In this document: positions 9,293-18,136 of the stretch, in pieces
Numbering within the stretch: position 1 is the stretch's first letter
Layout of the letters: each line of letters starts with the position of its first letter
Assembly: GCF_003614435.1 (NCBI RefSeq)
Contig: NZ_CP025546.1
Coordinates: 2,046,001-2,110,000 of the forward strand
Direction: 5' to 3'
DNA from: Mycobacterium paragordonae
GTDB lineage: Bacteria > Actinomycetota > Actinomycetes > Mycobacteriales > Mycobacteriaceae
DNA length: 64,000 nucleotides
The notes under the pieces: model-generated
Database searches by the model: none
Told to the model about the DNA's origin: nothing
Seen by the model: the letters and a program-made list of their open reading frames with translations, nothing else
Program-made: the position numbers and the translations under genes

Positions 9293-10488
9293 CGGTCTTC
9301 ACCTGCGACGACGTCGGCTATCTGCGCTCGGAGTCGGGCGCCGCGGCCTTGGCGGCCGTCGCGGATTTGGAGTTGAGCGACGCCACCCTGATCGCCGACA
9401 TCGCCGCGGCGCGCGGCCGGTTCGGTGAGCGGGCGCCGGTACTGGTGGAGACGACGCTGTTGCGTCGCCGGGCCGCCGCGAAGCTCGGCGAGCTGGGGGA
9501 GGTGTCGGCGTGGCTGTTCACCGACGAAGCGCTGCAGCAGGCCACCGCCGCGCGCGTCGCCCGGCACCGCGCGGCCCGGCTGGCCGGGCGGGTCGTGCAC
9601 GACGCGACCTGTTCGATCGGCACCGAGCTGGCGGCCCTGAACGGCGTGGCCGAGCTGGTGATCGGCAGTGACATCGACCCCGTCCGGCTGGCCATGGCGC
9701 GCCACAACCTGGGCTCCGGCCTCAATACCGAGGTAGCTCTCTGCCGAGCCGATGCGCTGCACCCGGTCACCCGCGACGCGGCCGTCATCGTCGACCCCGC
9801 CCGGCGCAGCGGCGGCCGACGCCGCTTCAGCCCGGCCGATTATCAGCCCGCCCTGGGTCCGCTGCTGCACGCCTACCGCGGTCGCGATATTGCGGTGAAG
9901 TGTTCTCCTGGAATCGATTTCGACGAACTCGGCAGACTCGGATTCGACGGGGAGATCGAGATTACGTCATATGACGGCGCGGTCCGGGAGGCCTGCCTGT
10001 GGTCGGGTGGTCTGGCGCAGCCCGGTGTGCGCCGCCGAGCGAGCGTCCTGGATCGCGACGAACAGATCACCTCGGCCGATCCGGACGACTGCCCGGTGGG
10101 GCCGGCGGGCCGATGGATCGTCGATCCCGACGGCGCCGTCGTCCGGGCCGGGCTGGTCCGTCACTACGGCGCCCGGCACGGATTGTGGCAACTCGACCCC
10201 GACATCGCCTACCTCTCCGGTGACCGGCTGCCGCCCGGAGTGCGTGGCTTCGAGGTCCTCGAGCAGCTGGCCTTCGACGAACGGCGGTTGCGTCAGGCCC
10301 TGTCGGCACTGGACTGTGGCGCGGCCGAAATCCTGGTCCGCGGTGTCCAGGTAGATCCCGACGTCCTGCGCCGGCGACTGCGGTTGCGCGGCGGTACGGC
10401 GCTGTCGGTGGTGATCGCGAGGATCGGACGCAGCGGTGCGAAGAGCGCCAGTCACGCGGTGGCCTACGTTTGCCGGCCGTCCCGGTAA
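9289..10488 (+). CDS. THUMP-like / SAM-dependent methyltransferase (Rv3037c type), probable CTG start
   Basis: A protein of about 399 residues with a methyltransferase-like core: HDATCSIGTELAALNG (motif I region), VIGSDIDPVRLAMARHN (acidic motif II) and AVIVDPARRSGGRRRF (DPP-like motif IV). This resembles RNA or THUMP-linked methyltransferases. Rv3037c has been placed in the methylglucose lipopolysaccharide cluster by others. No ATG, GTG or TTG lies close to the conserved N-terminus FTCDDVGYL. A CTG at 9289 overlaps the preceding stop as CTGA, in the style of the other junctions here; the nearest standard start is a GTG at 9193, overlapping by 100 bases. Confidence 0.75.
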   Translation: MTVFTCDDVGYLRSESGAAALAAVADLELSDATLIADIAAARGRFGERAPVLVETTLLRRRAAAKLGELGEVSAWLFTDEALQQATAARVARHRAARLAGRVVHDATCSIGTELAALNGVAELVIGSDIDPVRLAMARHNLGSGLNTEVALCRADALHPVTRDAAVIVDPARRSGGRRRFSPADYQPALGPLLHAYRGRDIAVKCSPGIDFDELGRLGFDGEIEITSYDGAVREACLWSGGLAQPGVRRRASVLDRDEQITSADPDDCPVGPAGRWIVDPDGAVVRAGLVRHYGARHGLWQLDPDIAYLSGDRLPPGVRGFEVLEQLAFDERRLRQALSALDCGAAEILVRGVQVDPDVLRRRLRLRGGTALSVVIARIGRSGAKSASHAVAYVCRPSR

Positions 10489-10570
10489 CGCCGGGTACGC
10501 TGACGGCGATTAGCTCATAGGGCGTACTCACGCCACTTTGGTGTGCAAAAACTCAAGGACAGAAACGACG

Positions 10571-11251
10571 ATGCGTTATTTGATAGCGGCCGCAGCGCTG
10601 ACCGCTGCCGCCGCGCTGGGCTGGCCGGCCAGCGCCGCGCCGCCGTCCTGTGCGGCGTTGGGCGGCACGGTCGAGGCCGCCGAGATCTGCCACGTCCACC
10701 AGTCCAGCGCCACGTACACGTTGGACATGACCTTCCCGGTGGATTACCCCGACCAACAGGCACTGACCGACTACATCACGCAGAACCGCGACGGCTTCGT
10801 CAACGTCGCGCAAGGATCCGGGCGGCGCGACCAGCCCTACCAGATGGAAGCCACCAACGAGCAGCACAGTTCCGGACAGCCGCCCCGCACCCGCAGCGTG
10901 GTGCTGAAGTTCTTCCAGGACCTCGGCGGAGCCCGGCCGTCCAACTGGTTCAAGGCGTTCAACTACAACCTCGCGAGCAAGCAGCCCATCACCTTCGACT
11001 CGCTGTTCGCGCCCAACACCAACGCGCTGGACACCATCTTCCCGATCGTGCAGCGCGAGCTGGAACACCAGACCGGTCTGGGTGTGGCGATCTCGCCGGG
11101 TGCCGGTCACGACCCGACCAACTACCAGAACTTCGCGATCACCGACGACGCGCTGATCTTCTACTTCGCCCAGGGTGAGTTGCTGCCGTCGTTTGCCGGC
11201 GCCACCCAGGTCCAGGTGCCCCGCGGCTCGATCCCGCCGCTGGCGATCTAA
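10571..11251 (+). CDS. Secreted DUF3298 protein (TB22.2 / Rv3036c type)
   Basis: A 226-residue exported protein with a Sec signal peptide (MRYLIAAAALTAAAALGWPASAA), probably cleaved after ASA. The mature part matches mycobacterial TB22.2, a secreted antigen with the RsiV/DUF3298-like fold, whose role is not firmly established. The segment FDSLFAPNTNALDTIFPIVQ resembles the conserved region of that family. An AAGGACA sequence 10-16 bases upstream may be the ribosome site. The gene converges on the beta-propeller lipoprotein gene across a 68-base hairpin-containing gap. Confidence 0.85.
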   Translation: MRYLIAAAALTAAAALGWPASAAPPSCAALGGTVEAAEICHVHQSSATYTLDMTFPVDYPDQQALTDYITQNRDGFVNVAQGSGRRDQPYQMEATNEQHSSGQPPRTRSVVLKFFQDLGGARPSNWFKAFNYNLASKQPITFDSLFAPNTNALDTIFPIVQRELEHQTGLGVAISPGAGHDPTNYQNFAITDDALIFYFAQGELLPSFAGATQVQVPRGSIPPLAI

Positions 11252-11319
11252 TTGACGTTCACTCTGCGCGTGTGGCGACGAACTGCGAGTAGCTCACGCC
11301 CTCACCGCAGAGTCAACGG
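11252..11319. terminator. Hairpin between convergent genes, possible bidirectional terminator
   Basis: The gap between two converging genes holds the inverted repeat ACTCTGCG (11261-11268) and CGCAGAGT (11306-11313) around a 37-base loop. TTGAC at 11253 and GTCAA near 11312 could lengthen the stem with a bulge. There is no T-run, as is common for mycobacterial hairpins. The role as a terminator is inferred from position only. Confidence 0.45.
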
Positions 11320-12585
11320 TTAGGCGGGGTCGAAGGAGTACACCTGGCCGTCGCTGGTGGTGACCACCACCTGCCGGTCCTTGCCCACGGACACGCCCAG
11401 CGGAGCTCCGGTGGCCGCGGGAAGCGGATAGCTGTTGATCGTGTGGCCGTCGCCCGGGTCGAACACCAGCAGGGTCATGCCCGCCGCCACTGTGTAGCCG
11501 AGCCCGCCCCCGGCCAGAGACGACGTGGTCAGCGGGGTGACGTCCTCGCGTCGCCAGGCCGGGTCGGCATGGTCGTCGCGGTCGCGGAAGGCGGCCAGCC
11601 GGGCATCGGGGCCACCGCCGGCGACGATCAGCCCCTGCGGAGTGACCGTGGGCGGCGTCTGGGCTGTAAAGCCAAGCGGCACAGACCATTTCACTTTACC
11701 GTCGGCAGCGTGCAGCGCCCAAAGCCGTTGGTCACGACCGTTGACGTAGACGGTGGCTCCGTCGGCGGACAGGACGGGACTGGCAAGCACCCCGGCGCCG
11801 ACCGCGTCGCTGGTCCAGTCGCGGAACAGCTGACCGCCGCGGTACTTCAGCCCGATCAGCCCCGCTGCCGGCGCCCCCGGCTGCCACACATTGACCACCA
11901 CCGTGCCGCTCGCCGCCGAGAACGCGGGTGCGGCCGCCACCGGACAGCCCGCGCGCGCCGGCGCGCAGTCGGCCAGCCCGCGGGTCGCATCGGCCGGGTC
12001 GACGCCTTCCACCAGATCCAGGGCGGTCCCGACCACGGCGCCGCGGTGGGTGTCGAACACCAGCAGCTGTCCCAGGTGCGTGCTCACCAGGAGATGGCCG
12101 TCGCCCAGGAACCGCGGGGTGGTCGGCATCCCGATCACCGGCTCGCGCCAGCGCGTCCACTGAGTCGGCGGAAACGAGATGATGGCCCCGGGCTGCCCGA
12201 CGTAGAGGTTGTCGAAGCCGTCGAACAGCGGGCCGCCGAAGCCGCCGCCCTGCACCAGCCGGGTGCACCAGCGTTGCCGGCCGTTGCCGATCTCCCACTC
12301 CATGAAGGAGCAGCCGCCGGACGTCTGCGCGTTGAGCGCCAGGAAACCGCGCGCCCCGAGGGCGGGCCCGGCCGCCAGGCTGCCCTTGGCCGAACGCGTC
12401 CACCGCAGCGCCAGCTTGCCGGCCCCCGCCGTCGGGCTGTAACTGCTGTTGGCCGCGTCGCCGTACTGCGCCGGCCAGCCCTGCGCGGGCGCGGCGTCCA
12501 CCCAGGAGTCGGTGTTACCGCAACCGCCGAGCGCGAGGGTGAACATGGCCACCAGGACAGCCGTCAGGAGACGTCGCGCGAGCAC
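11320..12585 (-). CDS. PQQ-like beta-propeller lipoprotein (Rv3035 type)
   Basis: A 421-residue protein with a lipoprotein signal: hydrophobic N-terminus ending in the lipobox LGGC (MLARRLLTAVLVAMFTLALGGC). The rest has repeated blades with motifs such as VYVNGRDQRLWALHAADGKVKW and QVVVTTSDGQVYSFDP, typical of PQQ-like beta-propellers such as BamB. It should sit on the outer face of the plasma membrane. The family works as a scaffold or sensor; no enzyme function is implied. It stands divergent from the acyltransferase gene that follows. Confidence 0.82.
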   Translation of the reverse strand: MLARRLLTAVLVAMFTLALGGCGNTDSWVDAAPAQGWPAQYGDAANSSYSPTAGAGKLALRWTRSAKGSLAAGPALGARGFLALNAQTSGGCSFMEWEIGNGRQRWCTRLVQGGGFGGPLFDGFDNLYVGQPGAIISFPPTQWTRWREPVIGMPTTPRFLGDGHLLVSTHLGQLLVFDTHRGAVVGTALDLVEGVDPADATRGLADCAPARAGCPVAAAPAFSAASGTVVVNVWQPGAPAAGLIGLKYRGGQLFRDWTSDAVGAGVLASPVLSADGATVYVNGRDQRLWALHAADGKVKWSVPLGFTAQTPPTVTPQGLIVAGGGPDARLAAFRDRDDHADPAWRREDVTPLTTSSLAGGGLGYTVAAGMTLLVFDPGDGHTINSYPLPAATGAPLGVSVGKDRQVVVTTSDGQVYSFDPA

Positions 12586-12668
12586 ACGTGAGGGTATCGC
12601 GGGCGGACCGGCGGCCGACTCCGCAGCCCGCCGGTCCCGCCGTCGCCGTCCTCGGTAGGCTTCGGCAC

Positions 12669-13406
12669 ATGACGAGCATGTGGGGTGCTCCGCTCCATCG
12701 CAGGTGGCGCGGGGGGCGGCTCAGAGACCCGCGCCAGGCGAAATTCCTGACGCTGGCGTCGCTGAGGTGGGTACTGCGCAACAAGGCCTACACACCGTGG
12801 TACCTGGTGCGCTACTGGCGACTGCTGAAGTTCAAGCTGCAGAATCCGCACATCATCACTCGCGGCATGGTGTTCCTCGGCAAGGGTGTCGAGATCCACT
12901 GCACGCCCGAGTTGGCGCAGCTGGAGATCGGCCGCTGGGTGCATATCGGGGACAAGAACACCATCCGGGCGCACGAGGGTTCGCTGCGGTTCGGCGACAA
13001 GGTCGTGCTGGGCCGGGACAACGTCATCAATTGCTACCTCGACATCGAGCTCGGCGACTCCGCGCTGATGGCCGACTGGTGTTATCTGTGCGATTTCGAC
13101 CACCGGATGGACGACATCACGCTTCCGATCAAGGACCAGGGCATCATCAAGTCCCCGGTGCGGATCGGGCCTGACACCTGGATCGGGGTCAAGGTGTCGG
13201 TGCTGCGCGGCACGGCCGTCGGCCGGGGTTGCGTGCTGGGGTCGCACGCGGTGGTCCGCGGCGTCATCCCGGACTATTCGATCGCGGTCGGCGCCCCGGC
13301 CAAGGTGGTCAAGAACCGCAAACTGTCCTGGGAGACCTCGGCAGCCCAACGCGCCGAACTGGCCGCCGCCCTGGCTGATATCGAGCGCAAGAAGGCCGCT
13401 CAGTAA
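12669..13406 (+). CDS. Hexapeptide-repeat acyltransferase (Rv3034c type)
   Basis: A 245-residue protein with left-handed beta-helix hexapeptide repeats, visible in IGPDTWIGVKVSVLRGTAVGRGCVLGSHAVVRGVIPDYSIAVGAPAKVVKNR-like turns near the C-terminus; this is the acetyltransferase (WbbJ/LacA) pattern. In M. tuberculosis the homologue belongs to the methylglucose lipopolysaccharide cluster and is proposed to acylate the polymer. The ATG at 12669 is preferred; a GTG at 12588 would add 27 residues of low-complexity sequence. Part of the conserved Rv3030-Rv3038c neighbourhood, which is split here by the carotenoid island. Confidence 0.82.
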   Translation: MTSMWGAPLHRRWRGGRLRDPRQAKFLTLASLRWVLRNKAYTPWYLVRYWRLLKFKLQNPHIITRGMVFLGKGVEIHCTPELAQLEIGRWVHIGDKNTIRAHEGSLRFGDKVVLGRDNVINCYLDIELGDSALMADWCYLCDFDHRMDDITLPIKDQGIIKSPVRIGPDTWIGVKVSVLRGTAVGRGCVLGSHAVVRGVIPDYSIAVGAPAKVVKNRKLSWETSAAQRAELAAALADIERKKAAQ

Positions 13407-13451
13407 CGCAGGCTTGGCTGGCGGACGGCGCGGGTGCGCAGCGCCAGTCTC

Positions 13452-13491
13452 GACGGTCCACGCGCCGGAATGACGGTCCCCGCGCCGGAAT
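13452..13491. repeat. Two tandem copies of a 20-base unit
   Basis: The unit GACGGTCCACGCGCCGGAAT (13452-13471) is followed directly by a second copy with one change (13472-13491). It lies between the ends of two converging genes. No function can be assigned. Confidence 0.8.
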
Positions 13492-13499
13492 GAAACGGC

Positions 13500-14045
13500 T
13501 TACTCGGGGTGGTCGTCGACCTTGAAGTCGAAGTTGACATCCCCGCCGGCCACGTCGGTGACGGTCACGTTGATGCCGTACTTGGAACTGCCGTCGGTGA
13601 GTTGGCAGCGCAGCGTGGCGCCCTGGTAGCCCTTCAAGTTCTCCGGGCAGGTCACCGCATCGGGCCGCTGACCCACCTGCTGGTTCAGCCGGTCGCTGAT
13701 GATGCGTGCGACCTGGTCCTTGTCGACCGTCTCCACCATGTCGAACTTGACGTCCTTGCCCTCGACGCTGGTGACGGTGACGTTGACGTTGAAGGTCTCG
13801 TCCTTCACCTTCATCTCGCAGTTCGTCTGCGCGCCCACCTTGGCCGGCAGGTCGTCCGGACAGCTCACCGAACTCGGCTTGTTGCCGTTGGCGTCGGTCA
13901 TCTTGGTGATGATCTGGCCGGCGACGTCCTTCTTGCTCACCGTCTTGGGCCCCGACGATCCGACCGAGCACGAGCAGGCCCCGGCGCTGGCCATCAGGCC
14001 GACGGCGGCACCCGAAACCAGCAACGTCCGAACGAACCGAGCCAT
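13500..14045 (-). CDS. Lipoprotein with two DUF4333 domains (Rv3033 type)
   Basis: A 181-residue exported protein, close to the 182 residues I recall for Rv3033. The N-terminus MARFVRTLLVSGAAVGLMAS ends in the lipobox-like AGAC. The mature part holds two copies of DUF4333, each with a pair of cysteines (SVSCPDDLPAKVGAQTNC and AVTCPENLKGYQGATLRC) that probably form a disulfide. The start follows a clear GGAGG ribosome site. Function is unknown. It is the last gene of the syntenic block before the carotenoid island. Confidence 0.82.
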   Translation of the reverse strand: MARFVRTLLVSGAAVGLMASAGACSCSVGSSGPKTVSKKDVAGQIITKMTDANGNKPSSVSCPDDLPAKVGAQTNCEMKVKDETFNVNVTVTSVEGKDVKFDMVETVDKDQVARIISDRLNQQVGQRPDAVTCPENLKGYQGATLRCQLTDGSSKYGINVTVTDVAGGDVNFDFKVDDHPE

Positions 14046-14156
14046 AGCGCCTCCCTGGCGTGTGCAGAACCCTGACATGAGTCGGGGAGATAATTGCACG
14101 CCGGAGAAGATCTGCAAAGCAATACGACAAGAAGTGCTCAGGTCAGCGCGTCCGGG

Positions 14157-15497
14157 TCAGCTGATGTCGCGGTAGCGGCGCAAGGCCTCCGTTCGCTCAG
14201 CGGCATGGTCGACGATGGGTGCGGGATAGCCTTCCGGCCGTTTCCCCTTGGACAGATGGACATCGTCGGCGTCGTTCAGTTCCGGGACCCAGCGACGAAT
14301 GTAATCGCCTGCGGGATCGAACTTTTCGCCCTGCTTCGTCGGGTTGAACACCCGGAAGTAGGGTGCCGCGTCGGTCCCGCAGCCGGCACTCCACTGCCAC
14401 CCGTGCTGGTTGTTGGCCATGTCGCCGTCCACCAGTTGTTCGAGGAACCAGCGGGCGCCCCACTGCCACGGCAGGTGCAGGTCTTTCACCAGGAACGAGG
14501 CGACGATCATGCGCACCCGGTTGTGCATGAACCCGGTCTCGCGCAGTTGACGCATCCCGGCGTCTACGAACGGGTAGCCGGTCTCACCCGCTTTCCAGGC
14601 TTCGAACCGGCGCTTCGCCTGCTCGTCGGTGTCGGTCTCGATGGCATCGAAGTCGCGGTTCCAATTCCACCAGACGCTGTGCGGCCAGTGATGCAGGACC
14701 GAGGCGTAGAAATCGCGGAATGCCAACTCCCGCAAGTAAGCTGAGTCACCCTGGCGCCGCCGGTTCAGGTCGGCGACCAGGGTTCGCGGGTGGATGGTGC
14801 CGAACTTGAGGTGCGCTGACATCCGGCTGGTGCCCGGCAGGTCCGGCCGGTTGCGGTCGTCGGCGTAGCCTTTCACCCGGCTGTCAAGGAATGTCGCCCA
14901 CTGCGAAAGTGCCGCTGCCTCACCGGCAGCGAGATCCAGGTCGGCTCCGGGGTCGGGGATCTTGGCCGGTTTTCCGCCCTTCACCTTCGACGGGTCGACC
15001 CAGCGGGCGGAATCGGCGCCGGTCGCGGCGGGGGAGCGCCAGCCGGTTTCGCGCCACCTGCCGAAGAAGGGTGTGAACACCTTGTACGGGGTGCCGTCGT
15101 CCTTGACGACCCGGCCGGGTGAAACCAGGTACGGCGAGCCCGTCGCGACCAGCGGGACCGAACCCAGCTCGTCGCGGACCCGCTCGTCGCGGCGCTTCCC
15201 GAACGGCGTGAAGTCCTCGGAGATGTGCACCGACGACGCGTCAATCGACTTGGCCAGAGCAGGAATTCGCTCCTCGGGACGCCCGCGGGTGACCAGCAGT
15301 CGGCCGCCCAGATCGTCGTTCAGTTGGCGCAGCGAGTCGCCGAGAAACTGCAGGCGCCGCGGGCCCGAGGAGGCTTCCAGCCGCGGGTCGAGAACGAAGC
15401 AGGCCAGTACCTCATCTTTCTCCGATGCTGCCGCAAGCGCGGGATGATCCCCCAGGCGCAGGTCGCGTCGAAACCACAACAGTGCCGGCACTTTCAT
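14157..15497 (-). CDS. phr: Deoxyribodipyrimidine photolyase (class I CPD photolyase)
   Basis: A 446-residue cryptochrome/photolyase family enzyme that repairs UV-induced cyclobutane pyrimidine dimers using FAD and light. The N-terminal antenna domain starts ALLWFRRDLRLGDHPAL. The C-terminal FAD domain carries TGYPFVDAGMRQLRETGFMHNR and DGDMANNQHGWQWSAGCGTD, the canonical photolyase blocks. The start follows a G-rich ribosome site (GAAGGGGG). It is the last gene of an mmpL-tspO-phr operon reading leftward from the shared MarR-type operator, so DNA repair is tied to pigment control. Confidence 0.93.
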   Translation of the reverse strand: MKVPALLWFRRDLRLGDHPALAAASEKDEVLACFVLDPRLEASSGPRRLQFLGDSLRQLNDDLGGRLLVTRGRPEERIPALAKSIDASSVHISEDFTPFGKRRDERVRDELGSVPLVATGSPYLVSPGRVVKDDGTPYKVFTPFFGRWRETGWRSPAATGADSARWVDPSKVKGGKPAKIPDPGADLDLAAGEAAALSQWATFLDSRVKGYADDRNRPDLPGTSRMSAHLKFGTIHPRTLVADLNRRRQGDSAYLRELAFRDFYASVLHHWPHSVWWNWNRDFDAIETDTDEQAKRRFEAWKAGETGYPFVDAGMRQLRETGFMHNRVRMIVASFLVKDLHLPWQWGARWFLEQLVDGDMANNQHGWQWSAGCGTDAAPYFRVFNPTKQGEKFDPAGDYIRRWVPELNDADDVHLSKGKRPEGYPAPIVDHAAERTEALRRYRDIS

Positions 15498-15535
15498 TCC
15501 CCCTTCAGTGTTGAGCCCCCCAGCGTGCGAGCCCG

Positions 15536-16015
15536 TCAGCGATTGAGCCGCCACACACTCGTCGCCAGGACGGTGGCGAATCCACACCACAGCGGGTAGG
15601 GCAGCAACGCCCACCCCTTGCGCGGGTCGGCGTCGACGGCCCGCCGCACCAGATCGGCGCTGCTGATGGTCAGCGCGGCGGCGCCCACCGCAGAGGGGCC
15701 CAGCTTGTGGTAGCGGAAGAACAGCCAACTCCAGCCCGCGTTGATGGCCAAATTGGCTCCGAGGGCTGCGATGTAGCCGCGGGCTTCCTCGTCGCGCCCG
15801 GCTTCGCGGAATCGGTCGATGGTGTTCGCCGAGGTGATCGCGATATCGGTGTAGAGACTCGTCCAGGCAATGGGGAAGGCGACCTTCGGTGGCTGGAAAC
15901 TCGGCTTGCGAAGCCGGTCGTACCAGCCGGGGGTGCGGTTCGGGCTGGCTACGCTTCCGGAGGCCGCGGCCGCGGTGACGGCCAAGGCGGTTCCGGCCAG
16001 AGTCGACTTACTCAT
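15536..16015 (-). CDS. tspO: TspO/MBR (CrtK-like) membrane protein
   Basis: A 159-residue protein with about five membrane segments and the family motif WYDRLRKPSFQPPKVAFPIAW-like at residues 31-51, followed by the W-rich AINAGWSWLFFRYHKLGP. TspO proteins bind tetrapyrroles and influence light- and oxygen-dependent pigment gene expression in photosynthetic bacteria, where they were named CrtK. The start overlaps the upstream mmpL gene by eight bases. Its place next to a photolyase and carotenoid genes fits a photo-oxidative stress role. That role is inference. Confidence 0.88.
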   Translation of the reverse strand: MSKSTLAGTALAVTAAAASGSVASPNRTPGWYDRLRKPSFQPPKVAFPIAWTSLYTDIAITSANTIDRFREAGRDEEARGYIAALGANLAINAGWSWLFFRYHKLGPSAVGAAALTISSADLVRRAVDADPRKGWALLPYPLWCGFATVLATSVWRLNR

Positions 16016-18077
16016 GATGTTTCCCTTCGGTTTTGGCGTGAGTGAGGTCGGCGGGCCACCAGATACGGTCGCCGATGATTGCGAACAGTGCGGGGATCAC
16101 CAGGGTGCGCACGACGAAGGTGTCCAGCAGGATGCCCAGGCCGACGATGATGCCCAGTTGGGTCATGACGATCAGCGGCAGGACGCCGAGGACGCAAAAG
16201 ACCGCGGCCAGAACGATTCCCGCGCTGGTGATGACGCCGCCGGTCGCGGACACCGCGCGAACCATGCCGTTCCGCGCGCCATGCTCGGCTGCCTCCTCGC
16301 GCGCCCGGGTGACCAGGAAGATCGTGTAGTCCACCCCGAGCGCGGCCAGAAACAGGAACGCGTAGAGCGGGGCGATGTTGTCCAGCGCCGGGAAACCGAA
16401 CACATGCATGCTCGCCCAGCCGCCCAGGCCCAGCGCGGCCAGTGCTCCCAGAATGGTTGCCGCCAAAAGAGTCGGCGGGGCCAGGGCCGAGCGCAGCAGC
16501 GCGTACAGGACGACCAGAATCACCAGCAGAATCGCCGGTATCAACAGAATCCGGTCGTGGACGGCGGCGTCCCGCACGTCGAGCGCCTGGGCGTCCGGGC
16601 CGCCGACCAGCGCGTCGGACGTTACCGCCTTCGTCGAATGCCGCAGCGCCGCAACGGTAGTGAACGCCTGCGGCGAGGACGGCGCGGCGTCGGTCACCAC
16701 CGACCACTTGGTGAGCCCGCTCGCCGAGGTGCCGGACGGGTTGGCCGAGATGACGCCCGCAGTCTCGGTGATCGCCTGTTGCACCTGCGGTGCCTTGTCG
16801 GTCGGGGCGATCACTTCGGTCGGATTCGCCAGACCCGCCGGGAAGTGCTGGGCCACGATATCGAACCCGGTCACCGAATCCGCTTTGACGCGAAACTGTT
16901 CCGTCTGCGACAGGCCGATGCGGGTACTGAGCAGACCGGTGGCCAGCACGCCCAGCAACACGATGGTGACCGACGCGACCAATGCCGGACGGCGCGATAC
17001 GGATTCAGCGACGCGGTGCCAGATGCCGGTATCCGTCGCGTCGTGCGTGGTGTCGCCAGGCTGGGGTATGAACGGCCAGAACAACCGCCTTCCGCACACC
17101 GCGAGCAGCGGCGGCAGCAGCACCAGTACCGAGACCGCGGCGACCAACAGCCCGCAGGCGGCCAGCGCTCCCAGGCTGCGGGTGCTGGGGGTGGACGCGA
17201 AGATCAGGGTGAGCAACGCCAGCACCACGGTCGCGTTGCTGGCCACGATCGCCGGCCCGGCCATCCGGACCGCCCGCCGCAACGCGTCCCGGTGATCCCG
17301 GTGGCGCCGAAGTTCTTGCCGGTAGCGCGAAATCAGCAACAACGCGTAGTTGGTGCCCGCACCGAACACCAGCACGCTGGTGATGCCGGATGTGGAACCG
17401 TCGAAGTTCAGTCCGGTCAGCGACGCCACCGCGACACCGACGGCGCTGGCCAACCGGTCGGCGAAGCCGATCACGACGAGCGGCACCAGCCACAGCACCG
17501 GCGAGCGGTAGGTGGCGATCAGCAGCAGGGCCACCACCGAGGCGGTCACCGCGAGCAGGGTGATGTTGGCGTTGCTGAACGCGTTGGCGATGTCGGCCCC
17601 GAATGCCGGTCCGCCGGTGACGTGCGCCGTCATTCCCGCTGGCAAGCCCTGATTCGCGGCGCTGCGCAGCGCCGCCACAGCATCGTTGAGTGGTAGCCCG
17701 GACAGTTCGGCGCTGATCGGCACCACCCCGATCGCTGCCTTGCCGTCCGCCGACACCAGCACCGGCGCCGGCGGGTTGCCGGCGTGGATGGTGGTCTGCA
17801 TCCGGTCGCGGGCGCCCTCGCACGCCTGTTTCAGAGCATCCGGGGCGCCGGCACCGTTGACCACCACGATCAGCGGTACCCGGTCACCACCGGGGAACTG
17901 GTTGGACAGCTGCTGCACCTTCGCCGAATCAGAATCGGTAGGCACCGAGAGCGGCGCCTGCCCCGCTGCGGCATTCCCGCCGACCAGTGCCATGAAACCG
18001 GCGGCCAACACAAAGAGACCCAGAGCGAGCAGCCAGGAACGGCGTCGGGTCACTGTTGCGGCAAGTCCGTCCCACAC
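16008..18077 (-). CDS. MMPL/RND family transporter 1
   Basis: A 689-residue transporter with two repeats of six helices, shorter than the classical MmpL proteins of about 950 residues. The TM4-like motif reads GAGTNYALLLISRYRQEL, with Asn where many relatives have Asp, and the TM10-like motif reads LGVDYTIFLVTRAREEA. Substrate is unknown; a link to carotenoid or lipid export is inferred from position, as corynebacterial crt operons also contain an mmpL-like gene. The GTG start has the AAGGA sequence immediately before it, too close for a normal ribosome site, so a leaderless message is possible. The palindromic operator lies 10 bases upstream. Confidence 0.88.
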   Translation of the reverse strand: MWDGLAATVTRRRSWLLALGLFVLAAGFMALVGGNAAAGQAPLSVPTDSDSAKVQQLSNQFPGGDRVPLIVVVNGAGAPDALKQACEGARDRMQTTIHAGNPPAPVLVSADGKAAIGVVPISAELSGLPLNDAVAALRSAANQGLPAGMTAHVTGGPAFGADIANAFSNANITLLAVTASVVALLLIATYRSPVLWLVPLVVIGFADRLASAVGVAVASLTGLNFDGSTSGITSVLVFGAGTNYALLLISRYRQELRRHRDHRDALRRAVRMAGPAIVASNATVVLALLTLIFASTPSTRSLGALAACGLLVAAVSVLVLLPPLLAVCGRRLFWPFIPQPGDTTHDATDTGIWHRVAESVSRRPALVASVTIVLLGVLATGLLSTRIGLSQTEQFRVKADSVTGFDIVAQHFPAGLANPTEVIAPTDKAPQVQQAITETAGVISANPSGTSASGLTKWSVVTDAAPSSPQAFTTVAALRHSTKAVTSDALVGGPDAQALDVRDAAVHDRILLIPAILLVILVVLYALLRSALAPPTLLAATILGALAALGLGGWASMHVFGFPALDNIAPLYAFLFLAALGVDYTIFLVTRAREEAAEHGARNGMVRAVSATGGVITSAGIVLAAVFCVLGVLPLIVMTQLGIIVGLGILLDTFVVRTLVIPALFAIIGDRIWWPADLTHAKTEGKHHE

Positions 18078-18086
18078 TCCTTAAGC

Positions 18087-18103
18087 ATTTCAGTAACTGA
18101 AAT
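18087..18103. promoter_or_regulatory. Palindromic MarR-type operator A
   Basis: ATTTCAGTAACTGAAAT is an inverted repeat with eight-base arms and one central base. It sits between the divergent mmpL and marR genes in an AT-rich stretch that must hold both promoters. Related sites are at 22024-22039 and 34424-34439. Direct autoregulation by the adjacent MarR is the simplest reading. Confidence 0.7.
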
Positions 18104-18136
18104 ATTAATCAACTGAAAATACGGCCGAAAACCGAT

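Noticed and set aside
15870..17696. 608-codon plus-strand frame opposite the MMPL 1 gene
   Set aside because: Antisense shadow of the transporter, Arg/Gln/Gly-rich, no recognisable domain.
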